DNA of 64,000 nt from Nageia nagi (taxonomy: Eukaryota > Pinophyta). Within the stretch, counting starts at the first letter, position 1. Each line of letters opens with the position of its first letter. The translations under genes and the position numbers were made by a program. The stretch covers positions 45,198,001 through 45,262,000 of the forward strand of contig JBITNC010000001.1 of assembly GCA_050084985.1 (NCBI GenBank). The letters are read 5' to 3'. Below are positions 10,783-23,541 of the stretch, in pieces. Under the pieces are notes generated by a model. It saw only the letters and a list, made by a program, of their open reading frames with translations, was not told the origin of the DNA and did no database searches.

Positions 10783-12110
10783 TCAAATTTTTCCTATAGG
10801 TTTTTGAAGGTAATCTATCAAGCTTGTAGACACTAAAATTAGTCCTAATAAGGCCTTTATCATTCTTGTGTAAAAATCCCTTTCTACAAAGATCAAAATG
10901 GACTCATTGTTTGTAATCATTTTGAGGTATACACCAAAGAATAATAAAGAAGTTTGTTGGTTGTAATATATCTTATCTTGCATGCTTGCAGGGTTACTTT
11001 TTTGGTATGACAAGATGACTTGAGTGATCTCTTTATTATCAAAATTTATAGTAATGTCATCAAGGTCTACTAAAATAATTTTATTAATCAATGAACTAAA
11101 AGCATTATCCATAGCTCTTTGAAATGTTGCACTAGCATTTGGGAGATCAAAGAGAACTCTTTTTAAGGAAAAGGTACCCCACTTAGTTGTCAAAATATTC
11201 TTGTGTTGATCATTGTCCTTCACCCATATCTGATTGAAATTTGATAATCCATCAATCATAGGAAAATATTCTACTCTAGTGATTATTTATAAAATCTTAT
11301 CCATGAATGAGACTAGATAATGATCTTTTAGATATTATTGGTTAAGATTTCTAAAGTCCATGCACAAGTGGATCTATCCACTCTTCTTTTTTACTGGTTT
11401 AAGATTAGATATCCAAGTAGTATTCTCAATTGCAAATTTATCTTTGCATCCAATAGTTTGATCACCTCTTATTTCATTATTACTTTAATCATGGAATTAA
11501 TGCTCTTTATTTTTGTCTTAAGGGATAGTTCCCTTTTTAATATTGATTGAGTGCTAGATAACATCCATATTATAAGTCTTGATATATTGATAATTCCATG
11601 CAATGATATATTGAAACTCTCTAGATAATAGGATCATATCTTAGATTTTATGAGGAGCAATATCTATTCCTACCTTTACCCTTTTATTGGGAAGGATCTC
11701 AATTTCATAGTAAGTCCTCTTTTGATCTTGATAAATAGAAAATCTAAATCTATCATCTTTGTCAAATACTTCCTCTAAATAAATAAGGGCTTTTGGGATG
11801 AAGTTCTTCCTAAATTGAATGATATATTTATCTTGAAGATAATCAAGGGTGTTTTTCTCATTAGAAAAGTATACAAAATGCTAAATAAAGTGGTTAATCT
11901 GGTTGTTATTATCAAAAAATTGCCAATGGTAGTCATTATCCATAACAAGTGGCTTAAAGACTAGTTTTTCCTCCTTTTTATATTTAGAACAAGTAGTCAT
12001 ATCATAATTAGCTACCTTATAAGCCAACTAACTAGCTAAAGTATGATGACATCTTCTTATTGCTTGAAATTTTAAGGCAAGAAAGTTCTCCAAAAGTGTG
12101 AACCCAAAAA
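10783..12110 (-). pseudogene. Element B: Ty3/gypsy RT with aRNH tail and linker (fragment)
   Basis: This is a minus-strand pol fragment of the same class as A. From right to left: an aRNH C-terminal scrap and linker at 12060-11885 (KVANYDMTTCSKYKKEEK, then DYHWQFFDNNNQINHF), a divergent spacer, RT fingers at 11460-11290 (ISNLKPVKKKSG, LCMDFRNLNQ), and RT palm in an open 158-codon stretch at 11259-10783 (MIDGLSNFNQIWV, TKWGTFSLKR, ATFQRAMDNAFSSLINKIIL). The catalytic box reads VDLDD, so its Tyr has become Asp. Gag, protease, RNase H and integrase are missing. The frame is cleaner than in A, with only a few stops. Confidence 0.8.
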
Positions 12111-14984
12111 TGTAACATGTTAGAAAACAAGATAAATATACATTGAATACTAATATGTATTTTATTACTCTCTTAACTGACCTCAAATTTTATAAAATGA
12201 ATCTCTAAATTCATTGCATTACTTGAAGGGATTTTTACAAAATTGGTATTTTTGAGCCTCCTTGATTATCAGGATGTATTCATTGACATTTGGTTTCAAT
12301 CGTTGGCATCTAAGCTCAACCCTTGATGTTTCTAATACTAGAGCTGGTTTTGAATCTTTTCTTATACTTCATATTAGCTTTGATTTTTTATCTTTATTGC
12401 TTCTTGTTGCAATGTTCCTTCAATACTTTCCTACTTTAGCACCTATGGACCCTAAACACATGCCAAAACAATGCATCAAACATACTTACTGATATGGAAA
12501 ATATCAATAAATATTGTGTTAAAATGTATGAACAAGTGCATAAGCAAAATACTCAACTCCACATAAGCTTTAGAATAATTCTAGTAGAGTAATCATACTT
12601 TGAATTTAGATCCATTTTATTCATTTATGAAGGTTTGATTTATAGCTTTTTGAGTTTGTTATTTTTTTATTTTAGTTGCTTAACAAATCTAGCTCATAAG
12701 CTCATCTAGATCCAACATAGCCATGATTTTACATGCATAGCTACAAAAAAAACCATAATGCACTCATGATAAAATAATTTTGAGGAATAATTAGTTCAAG
12801 CACATTATCTATTTTTAGCCTAGCTAAGTACAAGGTCACCAATGATTGTATATCGAACACCAGTTATTAGTTTGAGTCACCAACGACTATGGTCGATTGC
12901 TAGTAATTGATCATTTAGTATAAATTTTATAATAAATGTTAATTTTGGTCCCTTTCCATTTTATTTTTGAGTGAGGGTCAGTTATAGGTGTCTACATTTT
13001 TCCCATTTTTAAACTATCTACTTTTTGGAAGCAATGGATAATTCAAAACAATTCCTTTATTTGAAAAGGTGGGCATGTTCAAGTTCCTTGACTTGGATAT
13101 TCGACTCTTATGTCGATGTCTAAAATTGATTTAATCTCTTAAATAAGTCAAACTTAGTTAATTGAATCTTGATTAAACCATATTTTTATCTTTTGCACTA
13201 GATGAATTTTGAAAATAATTTTGATGTATACCAAAATGTTACTTGTGTCAATCTCCATACTAGGTGTTGTTTATGGTAGTTGCATGATGATCATGTAGTT
13301 CATCTTCGTATGCCATAGTGAGTATGTGATAATAAGATTGTATTGTTCATACATTCAATTTGATTTTACTTCCTTTTTTTCTTGATAGCAAGGTTACATG
13401 ATGATCTTGCACAAAATATCATTCCATGCTTTTAAGTCATGTTTGATTTTTCAAAGTTTGAAGTATTTGTGAGATTTAATCCCTTTAGACATTTCCCTTG
13501 TGATTGTTTTAACAAATCAAGAGCTTACATTTTTAATTTTGACATTTTTTTTTAGAATATTAAGGATTACACTTAAGTTTTAGATAGAGGGTTTTGGTGA
13601 TTATATATACACATATATTTTTGAGGTTCCTTCCCTAGAACTTGTTAATACGATACTAGAAGGAGGGCTTACAATTTTATATTTTTTACTTTTGTTTAGA
13701 ATTATAAGAAATATTTATTATTTATTTATTATTTTTATATTTTTCACTCATTTTTGTGAGACTTAGAACCATGATTAATAGTTTATTATGTGTTTACTTA
13801 TGCCATATAGCGATGTTGTGGCATCTCTCTAAATGGTGGAGATAACAAACATAATATGAGAATATTTAAAGATTTTAATTTTTTATGATTGTATATTTTA
13901 AGAAACTTGGAACCTATTTTCACTCATTAGTGGGCCTACTTTGATGTGCCACATAACAATGTTATGGCATCAATTAATATTAAACTATTATTTTGATTAA
14001 TTTTTGTTTTTACCTACTAGAAGGAGGGTTTTGGTTATTTTATGTATGTGTTCATACATGTACATATTTTGATTTGCTTCCCCTAGAATTGCTATAATAA
14101 TAGTACAAGGGCTTAATAATTTGTTTTTATTTTTTTGCATTTTGTATATTATTATATTTTTTTAATTTTTTGGTTTCTAAATAGTCATCGACATTTAATG
14201 CAATCATTAGCATTCCATACGAGTCTCTAGCATCTACTCTAAAATCATTGATGTTTGAAAGTGAAAGTTGAATAAAAATAAAAGTGACATGTTACTTTCT
14301 CATTTGTTCCTTGTGACTTGCTAGAGCCCTTTGTCATTTTCTTGTCCCCTTGTTTATGGTTTACCAAACTATTAGACATTTTTCCATATTTCATGGGCTA
14401 GGATATCACTAAGGAGGAGGCTAGCTATTCAAATGAGGCTAATCAAAGAGGAGGTAGGGTTTTGAAAATCCCTTTTTTTGGTTCTCTTTTAATAGGTTAA
14501 TTTTAAAACTTGATTTAGAAAATAAAAATTTATAGAAGCTAATACTTTTACTTTTAGGAGTTTTTTAACCATTTAGATTTTTATTTTAGCTTAGATTTTA
14601 GGTTTTTTATAAATTTCCAAGATTTTGACCATAATCATCAGTTGGAGCAAAAGGGCTATAGAATCATTGATGTTTAACCAGCAAACATGGGCAAATCTAT
14701 AATTGAGTTTCTTGGTAGCCAACATTTAGGCCTAGATTTTTTCTTAACTTAGCCCAGTTGCATTAGTTTCTAGGTTTAGGACATCTTTGAACCTAAAGGG
14801 TGTTATCCCACCATTCCATAGTAGGGGTGGCCATTTCACATTTTTTATAGACCACACTTTCTTTTGGAGTGTGGGTTTTGGATCTAGACCCTACATGGGT
14901 TGTATCCACTAGGACTCTACCACTTCTACCTTTCATCTCCCAATGGAGGAGATGACCATCATAGTGGAGGACATTTACTACTTA
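12111..14984. other. Unassigned AT-rich DNA with LTR-like scraps
   Basis: There is no convincing gene. On the minus strand, 12490-12280 reads a basic, stop-poor stretch (KVGKYWRNIATRS-like if one stop is ignored) that could be a gag or spacer relic. A sequence ending ggtgtctaca at 12996 looks like an LTR end, since TGTAGACACC is a common plant LTR start on the other strand. Two similar blocks of about 110 bases, sharing actagaaggagggttttggt-like words, lie at 13575-13700 and 14015-14130. The words gccatatagcgatgttgtggcatc and gccacataacaatgttatggcatc (13803 and 13951) are another repeated pair. Confidence 0.4.
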
Positions 14985-15790
14985 TACTTCTTACCTTTTC
15001 AAAGTTGATAGATACAACATATAATTGATAAAGATGATGCTTTATCAACCATCTCTTATTTATATGGTGCTGTAAGTGTAAATATAATCATCTCTAATAC
15101 TATTTTGAGGATGATCAGGTACTATCAATATTGGTGAGAGGACCAATAAGGGAGCATTAGGTTCTTTTTTATGCACATGATTCAATGTTATGCCCTATCT
15201 AATACTAGTAGTTGAAGATTTCTATGGTCATTTCTTCCTATGGTAGTAGATATGATGTAGCATAGCATAGTTTATGCTTGGGCACCTACCTTGTTGGTAT
15301 AGTTTTATAAAGAGTTATTTTTCTTTTATTAGGATCACATAGCCTCATTATCAATGACCATTACTCTTCAAGCCTATGCATATGAGCACATTATAGTGTC
15401 CCATCCTCTTGGACATCTTATTCTTAGTTTTTCTATCCATATAGAGTATCTTGATGGTATTATGATATGGAGGGAGGATTTTTATATCCATTCATTTGAT
15501 GGAATTCATAGGGATGTTTGATTCTATTGTACTATGCTTACTTAGGTAGTACTAGATCATGCCAGGTTTAGGCCTTATTATTTATATCTAGCATGGGATG
15601 AGCTTGCAGCCAATCTTATAGGCATTATACAAGCATAAGTTTTTAGTGTTTAGTGGACTAAGTTTCTTGAGCACTTCTAATTTGACCATGTTAGATGCTA
15701 GTTTGCACTTATTCAAGATGTCCCTCTAGATTCCATGAGGTATCAATAAGAGGGGACTCTCTCCCTATTGATGGTCGCTAGACTTTGGGT
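14985..15790 (+). pseudogene. Plant mobile domain (PMD) relic
   Basis: A plus-strand frame, followed best from 15270, encodes a decayed plant mobile domain, the aminotransferase-like domain of MAIN/MAIL1-type proteins that is also carried by transposons. Recognisable blocks are VYAWAPTLLV and FYKEL (about 15270-15320), then TLQAYAYEHIIVSHPLGHL (15363-15420), ARFRPYYLYLAWDELAANLI (15565-15625) and a final block with FDHVRCQFALIQDVPLDSMR (15680-15740), corresponding to the family's R..RQFG..Q.IP motif. At least six in-frame stops are present, mostly TAG or TAA. There is no start or promoter I can defend. It may be a dead host gene or, more likely among so many elements, cargo of a retrotransposon or Mutator-like element. 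Confidence 0.6.
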
Positions 15791-16795
15791 TATGTAGAAC
15801 TCAATCCTACTCCATAGGAGGCTATTGATGAGGAGGTTATGGATGATGATGTGGGTGTCACTAAGATTTTTATACCTAGTGGTAGGCTGATATGGAGGAG
15901 GCCAATGAGGAGGATCATGGTCGATGAGTGCATCAATTTATAGAGGATTCTAAGGTTGGACCTAGTATAGCTAAGGGTTAGGATATTGAGATGGGCCTTA
16001 AGGGGGACATTCCAGAGGTAGATGTACATGGTGAGGAGAATGTTCCTCATGCTAAGGAGGCTTGGGTGATAGAGATAGGATAGGGAGCTATAAAGTATGA
16101 GGTGCATACCCTATAAGTTCTTAGCATCAATGCATGCTATTAAGAGAGATCTTAGAGTTAAAGACTTTATTAGGCCAATCTTGATCATTGCTCAATTAGT
16201 CTCATAGAGATAATGAGTCTATCCATGCCCAGCTAGAGCAATATAGAAATTTTGATAAGGATCTTAGGTACATAGTTAAGCATGATCATTATAGGCAAGA
16301 GAGAGATGTAACTTGAACCATTTTTTAGATTTTTTTGAATTAGGCTAGGGGATAGGTACATTAGAAGGCATAAAGAGGCATTCTACCTATGTTATCAATG
16401 ATATATATAGGAAATGAGACTACTATCATGGGGTTACTAATACATGGTTGGTAGACATTTCCATGTATGTACCTAGTGTAGACTTTCCTCTTCCTCCTCT
16501 AGGTTATGTTTCTTTGGATGTATGTACACTTCTAGTATCTAGTGATAGTGGGGTATAAGGTGCTTCTAGCATTTAGCAAGGTTAGGTTAGAGTTGCAACA
16601 TCTTGTAGTAGGAGTGTGACTTCTACTTCCTCATGTCAGTATCTTGGATTAGCTAAGTTGTATGCAATAGGGCATGAGTAGATCATAGGAAGTCTATCAG
16701 CACCCTTCATAAAGTTTAGGAGGTTAGTGAGACTAGTGGCCAGGGTGGTGGTAAGGGTAGTGAGTATGAGGATGCCCCAATAGATTTATCATTCT
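15791..16795 (+). pseudogene. Probable C-terminal tail of the PMD relic
   Basis: The plus strand continues with a charged, repeat-poor region (EEVMDDDVGVTKIFIPSG near 15825-15880). A Gln/Arg-rich stretch that could be a coiled coil follows near 16190-16330, then a Ser/Thr/Pro-rich end (16480-16790). PMD proteins often have such tails, so I infer it belongs with the upstream domain. Stops and shifts are frequent and I cannot define an end. The minus-strand 105-codon frame at 16107-15790 is its antisense shadow. Confidence 0.35.
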
Positions 16796-17398
16796 TTTAT
16801 GTATATTAATTTTACTTTATGGACCTATATTTATGATGGTCATACATTATATTCATTTTTTGGATCATGGTTATCATGATCAAGAGTTTCATTAGGTGTA
16901 TGTTTATTAATGACTGAATTATAGAAATTATATGATTATTTTTTTATATATATGATGATATGTTTAGATGAGATGTCTATGTGGTTGTTTCTCATATGAT
17001 GATAGTTTTGATGATATGTTGCTTTCCTAGATATTATTATGGTGATGAATGATATACCTAGGTTTCTTATACATGTATATTTAGATTTGGATTATCTTAT
17101 TTTATGTTGATGGAATGTATAATATATTGATGTATATTTTCATAAATCAATTTAGTTATTTAATGTGATAATGATTTATGATTGATGTAAATGTTTAGTA
17201 GTTAGAAACTATTTATCATGTTTAAGATAATGTTGTTGTGGTTTATTTATAGTAGTACAGAATTAGATATCATCATTTTCTATTCTTGGCTATTTTCACA
17301 TATGATTTAAATAGCTGTAATGGGATAACACATATGCAATAATATATATAATTTTTGGGTTGATGGTAATGAGTGTAATGGAAATAAGAACATAAAAT
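16796..17398. other. AT-rich spacer, no gene seen
   Basis: The region is rich in tatgat and gatgat words, has no coding pattern on either strand, and shows no clear repeat pairing. Confidence 0.5.
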
Positions 17399-17770
17399 TC
17401 TAATTCAAAAGGCAAAGAAATTGCTTGCTCTTAATCCCAATGAATGATGGAAGTTGTGAATTTTAAGAATGTTCTAGGGAGGTAAAATGAATGGAATGTG
17501 GTAAGGAAAGAACATTGACTTCCAATTCAAATGGGAAGGATAATTTCTTATTCTCAATCCATAGAATAATGGAAGCTATGACATTTAACAATGTTTTAGG
17601 GTTGATTTTTATCAATCTACTAGGAGCAATTTCTTGCTTAAACTTGTAGATAAGAATAGAATAAAGAGGTTTTAATAACAATAATGTTGACTCCTATATC
17701 AATGGGGAGATTAATTACTCACTCTTTTTTCCCAAATAATGTGGAAACATATTGAATTTAACAACCCATA
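17399..17770. repeat. Imperfect local tandem repeat, three units
   Basis: Three related segments start near 17399, 17517 and 17688. Each has a ttcaa(a/t)gg-type start, a (g/a)ctc(t/a)(t/c)aatcc-like centre, then aatg(a/g)tggaa and a tttaa(g/c)aa(t/c)g end. Spacing is about 118 and 171 bases, so it is a decayed array rather than a regular satellite. A 72-codon minus-strand frame (17681-17463) is only a by-product. Confidence 0.55.
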
Positions 17771-17887
17771 AAAATGGATGTAGGGAATATGGGGATGTGT
17801 GAATGTATGAAGTTGTGGATTTATACTCATGAAAAATAGATAAATGTATGAATGACATAACTATATAGATGTCAAACATAAACTCAC

Positions 17888-17992
17888 CTATATATATATA
17901 TGTATATATAATATATAATATATATATATATATATATATTATATAATATAATAATAAATATATATATATATATATATATATTATATTATATG
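17888..17992. repeat. AT-dinucleotide microsatellite
   Basis: About 105 bases of almost pure (TA)n, with short ataata interruptions in the middle. It can form hairpins on either strand. Its length is likely to vary between individuals. Confidence 0.95.
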
Positions 17993-20900
17993 GAATGAAT
18001 GGATAATATAATAAATAATTGTAATAAATAATATATTCAATATTAACTTCATAAAATAATCTTTTCTTTTGATTTCATCTACTAGGGATGACATAAAATA
18101 AGGTTATAATACATATAAGTTAACTATGAACTTGTGTGCACAATGGTGTTCATTTCCTTCTCTTGACTTTAGAAAACTTAATATTTAAATAGAATAAAAT
18201 ATGTAAGTTGATTAATCCATATGAAATTGATTCAAAATGGATTTTGGAAGGTCAAAAATAAAAATATCAAAATGTGTAGTTGTTCTCTTCAAATTGAAGT
18301 ACAATTTGATAGCTTTTCAATGCCTTCGAAAATGATAAAATCCTACATCATATGAGAAAAATAAAAAGGTTTTAATTTTAAAAAAATAATAATAATTAAA
18401 GATTATTATTTCATTGATTTAATTTTTTTAAACAAAATAAAGGTTGGCAAATTTAAATTAAAGTCCCAAGCTCAAAATATATAGGTGACAATAACATGGT
18501 CAGAGGGCCCCATTATCATCAATAAATTCACTCACCTTTGGAATGGACATGAGGTAAAGGCCACATTGAGATGATAGAGGGAGGAGTTTACCAAGTCCAA
18601 ACAGCTACTTATTGAATCCAATAAGGTTAAATGTTAGTTTATGTGGAGTGGAAATGTTGGAAAATAGAGGGGTAAACTTTGTATGATAACATCTACCTAA
18701 TAGAAAACCCTTTAGTGCCTGAGGAAGAAGGTCGAATGAATGGAAAAAAGGAAACATGCCAACATCAAAATATAATCAAGGTTCTAACATGAAGGGTTAA
18801 GAGAAAATAATCCAACAACCAATCACTTAAATTCCATCATGGAATACCATACATGCATCATGATGTGAATGGAACAGGAGCTAATTGTTAGAAAACTACA
18901 AAGTTACATGATAAATCTTGATCACCTAGGTGGAGACCACCCACTAGCCACCAACCATATGACCCATCATATCCACCTAAGTGACAACCAATTCCCACTA
19001 GTCAACAAGGCATTAACACCACCTACTTGTGTGCCAAATGGCACTAATCAGTTGGACCACCCAAAATAGTTAATTTGGTGATAACATTGGTGTTTGTTAA
19101 ATTTGTTTGAAATTTTTTATAGGAGATTTGAATTGGTAAAGTTGTTATTTAATTTTCTTTTTAAAATATATGTATTATTTGAAATAATAAATTAAATTTA
19201 CTATTTAAAAGAATTAAAACAAACTAAACACCAAAATTAAAGAAAATAAAACCAATATATTTTAAAAATGAGGAGGAGAAATGTTAAGGGAGTGTTAAAA
19301 AGGAGGAGATTATGGTTGAAGAGGATTATAGTAAATATTGTAATTTCATATTATTTATTATAACCAATTCTCCTTATTTTGTAAAATCCTTATTTTATAA
19401 AAGGGTACTTGGAGAATAAAAAAGGGTTAAGTCCTTTAGTGTGGATTTTCCTCCCAAGTGGGAGAGAGTGTGTAGAGAATATAAAAACTCCATAGGTTGT
19501 GAATTCCATGGACTAAATAATTTCCATAAGAGTAGATTGAAGAACATCTAATAATTTATGTATTGTCAAAATTATAGACAAAATCATATCCATGGAGAAT
19601 AAAATAATGGAAAAAATCATTTCCATAAAAGAAGAAAAAAGTGGATGACATAATCACCATGATGCAAAAAAGAAGAACAAGAGTTGTTCCAAAAATATCA
19701 ACTCGAGATAAGAGATAAGGAACTATGCTTTAGGGCTCTCATTGAAAAGAGAATCATCTTCTATAAGAGATCTAGTAGTGACCTACTAGGATCATATGAT
19801 TTAGCTTTAATAATAAAACAATGAAGCAAGAACAATCATTCAAAGGACTTTGTAAAAAAAAGGTAACTACAAATATGGATTGCTATTTTTTGGATGTATA
19901 CCATATCGATCGAACTAGGAAAAATTGTGTCAATACTTTTGTGTGATTTAAATTTTTATTTCTATAAGAATTAAAATGAATAAAGTGTGAATATTTGAAA
20001 GTAAATTTTTAAGTAGGTTTTACAGATCAAGTAGGTATTAGAGAAGTTCTTTCTGGGAATTGATGGAGCTTATTTGAAAAAATGAGTGCTTTATTTGTAA
20101 AGTTTAGTTTTGTGCCTACTTTAGAGTCAAGAGAACATAATTTTATGGATTGGATTCATATTTTGAAAGCTTAAAAAGGTTGAGGTAAATTTTCACTTTT
20201 GAAGTCAACAATTTTTCATTAGCAATTGACAAAATCTTTCCAATACAATATTTATCTCAATGTGAATTTTTGTGGGAAGAAAAGAACTCATCTTCTTGGT
20301 AGTTGGATAATTGAGGAAGTTGTGTTGGAATCAAATATTCTTATTCTCTTTATTTGTTAAGAATATAAGTGATGTTATAATCAATAGAAATAATAAAACT
20401 ATAGCAAGATACTTTTTGATTTCCTTTTAAGTAGCAAGGGCTACCTAGTATGCATTTTTCTAACTATTTGTTGAAACTAGTTTTACATTTTCATTGATAA
20501 CTAAGTTATGAGTGATACAATAAAATGAATACTAGGAACATAAGATTAATACCAATCAAAGATATCAGAAACTCTTTATATATGGTACCTTTCTATCTCC
20601 AAGGTTAACCAAGCTCCTATTTTGATCAACTTTGGATCCTCTTAGATATTGATATTTACTTATACTATATCTTCACTAAGATAGGATATATTCATCACTA
20701 ATTTTGGAGGCACAAGTAATTCCCCTATTCTTGCATCCAAATACAATAATAAGAGATGTGAATAACAAAGTGGTAGTGCTAAGATCTTAGAGATATCACC
20801 CCATTAAGGAAATGGGTGACTAAATATGAAAGACTAACTACATAGACTTAGGATTGACTCAAAAAATGAATAAAAAATGAAGATAATGGTAAGGATCTAA

Positions 20901-21499
20901 CCTATAATTCCTACATCATCTATTCAAACCTCCTTACCAAATAAGCTTGATGTCACATGAACCAAGCTACGAGCCTCTTTTCACTAGACTTGGGGAACTC
21001 AATCTATGGCCCTAGCTTCTCCAAAATAACATCATTATTCTAAAAAATATACACTAAAATGTAGTAGTAGTAGTTAAGAATGGTTTGTATAGTAATCTTG
21101 TAACTCCTCATAGGAATATGCATCATGTTATAATGCAACCATTCATTGAAGATATCTTTGGTGCATCCCTTATCACCGCTATCAACATGCTAAATGAAAA
21201 GAGTTGATGAGGATGATCTAGGTGTAGACTCATCAAATCCAACACTAGTTGTTCTCTTATGCAAACCTTCATTTGGAATAGATGCTATGATACCCTACTC
21301 ATTCTTTCCTAATACTTTTCCTTCATACTGATATTTATGCATGTATTGGTTAGCAAAAGTATAATCAAAACTATTAAAATGCATACTTACCTATTCTGAT
21401 TAAAAGTTACAAGATAGAACAGTATATTCATTATTTTATGTACTTTTTCTTTCATATTCCTAATAGAAAATAGTCTTATCTTCAATAGGATCACCATCC
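17993..21499. other. AT-rich DNA without a recognised gene
   Basis: I found no gene. A short plus-strand frame (18869-19069, His/Asn/Pro-rich) has no family match. The segment 19280-19560 resembles an LTR in feel: a gagtgttaaaaaggaggaga block, then gagaatataaaaactcc near 19470 as a possible TATA region. I see no partner copy and no primer site. From 20600 to 21500 the minus strand has coding-like scraps that may belong to element C. Confidence 0.45.
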
Positions 21500-21990
21500 T
21501 TCTCAGGAATGGAGTGATAATGCTTAGCTTCATCCTCCTTCGAGTAGAGCATTATAGTTTTAAGATAGAAAAGGGATCATATAAGCTCCCTAAAATTCTC
21601 CCAAATATTAATCTTTATGATTTTTATACTCTAAGACCTACCTCTTATGGACTGATGTCATTGATAGGTATTGGTGCATCTTCCTCAATTTTGACCAAAT
21701 AATGAGGGATCCAAAATATTTCATCTTCTTGACATACATCTATAGTATTATCATCTACATGAATATTAACTTGCTTTCCTTTTTGCATAAACTTAATTGA
21801 TTGATGCAATGTAGAATAATAGCCCTAATCTTATGGATCAATGGTCTGCCAAGCAATAAATTATATGGCACTTTCATTGAAAAAATACACTTCTTATGAA
21901 TAATTTTACCACCTACTTCAATAGGGATATATACATATCCAATACATTCCTTTTTAGTATTATCAAATCTTTTTATTTATTTTTTATAAT
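21500..21990 (-). pseudogene. Element C: Ty3/gypsy protease fragment
   Basis: On the minus strand, 21960-21770 reads GYVYIPIEVGGKIIHKKCIF, then MKVPYNLLLGRPLIHKIRAI and a Leu-rich end. This is the C-terminal half of a gypsy aspartic protease, whose hallmark is P.N.(L/I)LGR.W(L/I)....A. An acidic tail (DEIFWIPHYLVKIEEDAPIP) follows to about 21660. The catalytic Asp half is missing or unrecognisable upstream of 21990. No gag, RT or LTR can be attached to it. Confidence 0.6.
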
Positions 21991-22559
21991 AAGGGTAAAT
22001 TATATTATCAAAAGTGGTGAAGGGTTTTATCCAAAACCTAAAAAAATTTATCAAAAATGGTTTCCTAAATAGGAAACTCCTACCTAGCTATACCTGGTGG
22101 TAGCTAATAAAATTTGCAAAAAACCTATTAATAAAATAAGTTCATATGCTACCCAAATATAACCTATTTGTAGCCCTAATGCAACCTACTTTACAAATTA
22201 TATTAAAATAAAATTGTTAAACTATAGTTAAAATACATCTAAATCATAGCTAAGATGCAACCCAACTGCCCTTTATTGCTAGATTATTCTAATCAAGAAA
22301 TCCTTTGTTTAGTCCAAACGGGGCTATATTTGTTGATTCAATGTAGAGGTGATTGCTTTCCATTTGCTATATCATGTTTAGTGAATTTCTAGTTATCCTT
22401 GGGATGGTCTCCCCACATGTCTTTGTATAACATTTATTATTTTTATAGAGTTTAGTATATTTCTTGATGGGATTCCATCTTGGCCTTCTTCTTACTATGT
22501 TGTTGTTTTTTTACTATCTGCATTCCTTGCTTTTCTTATCACCCTCTTTATTCTTTCTC
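21991..22559. other. Spacer between element C and the LINE ORF1, no gene seen
   Basis: AT-rich sequence with plus-strand words such as ctacctagctatacctggtggtagc. I see no coding pattern. It could be the downstream part of the LINE fragment, but no RT motif is visible. Confidence 0.35.
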
Positions 22560-23541
22560 CATCTTCCCCTTCCACAACTTCCATATTTTTTCTCTTCTTC
22601 TAAAAAATATGTATTGTAATTTGTTTCTTCTCTATATATTCCTTTTAAATTGATAGCACTACATAGGGTTTTTTTGGTTGATTTATTCTCTTGGACTTAT
22701 TTTGAAGTTGACTATTTTTTTGATGTGTTTTGTTTAATCTATTTTTGACTATATTCTTTGATTTTTTCCTATTTTTTATTTTTGAATTGATTTCTACCTA
22801 TGCTCTTTCTATTTATCTTGATACTTCTTTTCATGTTTTTCTTTTTCTCTCCTTTCTTCATCCCTCCTCTTCTTTTCTGGGCAATCTTTTCCATAGTGTG
22901 CATAAATCTTACAAATTCCATATTATACTAGTAAATTTTCATATACAATTGGTTGTATCCATTCTCTTCCATATTCTATTTTTAGTTTTATCTCCTTCAT
23001 CATAAGTTTAGAAATATTGAACTTAACCATAAATCTTGCATTTATAAACTTGATTTTTAATCTTGTTGATCACTCAATTATGGCAAAGGATCCAATTGCT
23101 TTTGCAATTCTAGCTATTACACATGGGTGCCAATAAATGGATGAAGCCCAAGTAGTGAGACTTATGTTGGAATGAGGTTGAAATTTTCACTTTCAAGGGA
23201 GAATTTTTTCTCCCATCACTTAATGAATAATACTTTCTTCTGAGGAACTATGGGCCCATCTCTATCACTTTTTGCAAGTCTTCATCAAATTGAAACTTGA
23301 ATAACAAAAATTCTCTTAGAAGAGCAACTAGAGATACCCATCATTTTGTACTTCATCTTGCTTTTAGCCAACTTCGAATCATATCTAGAGGGGATTTTAC
23401 CCCAACAAAGTGACCAACAAGGGTTGATTTTATACCATTCTTTTCCTTCTCTATTATACTTTTCAAAATCAATATACTAACCCTATCATTAGAGAATTCA
23501 AGCTCTAGTATCATCCTAATTTCCTTCTCTATGAATGATTT
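22560..23541 (-). pseudogene. LINE ORF1 with DUF4283 and CCHC knuckle (fragment)
   Basis: This minus-strand reading encodes the nucleic-acid-binding ORF1 protein of a plant L1-type retrotransposon. The DUF4283 domain starts near 23510 (FIEKEIRMILELEF), continues with STLVGHFVGVKSPLDMIRSW (23430-23365) and LLFKFQFDEDLQKVIEMGP, and ends with VIARIAKAIGSFAIIE and RLKIKFINARFMVKFNISKL (23130-23000). A degenerate zf-CCHC_4 knuckle, YGICKIYAHYGKDCPE, is at 22926-22877, followed by a Lys/Arg-rich tail. Stops and shifts abound. Its N-terminal end is cut by the LTR of element D at 23542. The hydrophobic plus-strand frame at 22730-23005 is its antisense shadow. No ORF2 was found. Confidence 0.7.

Noticed and set aside
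15790-16107. Minus-strand 105-codon frame, Leu/Ser-rich
   Set aside because: Antisense of the acidic tail of the plant mobile domain relic; no motif of its own.
17888-17992. AT tract as a replication origin or matrix attachment site
   Set aside because: A plain (TA)n microsatellite explains it; no other origin feature is visible.
18869-19069. Plus-strand 66-codon frame rich in His, Asn and Pro
   Set aside because: It is short, without motif, start context or partner; codon pattern is not distinguishable from chance.
22730-23005. Plus-strand Phe/Leu/Ser-rich 91-codon frame resembling a membrane protein
   Set aside because: It is antisense to the Lys/Glu-rich LINE ORF1 tail and zinc knuckle; A-rich coding read backwards gives such hydrophobic frames.
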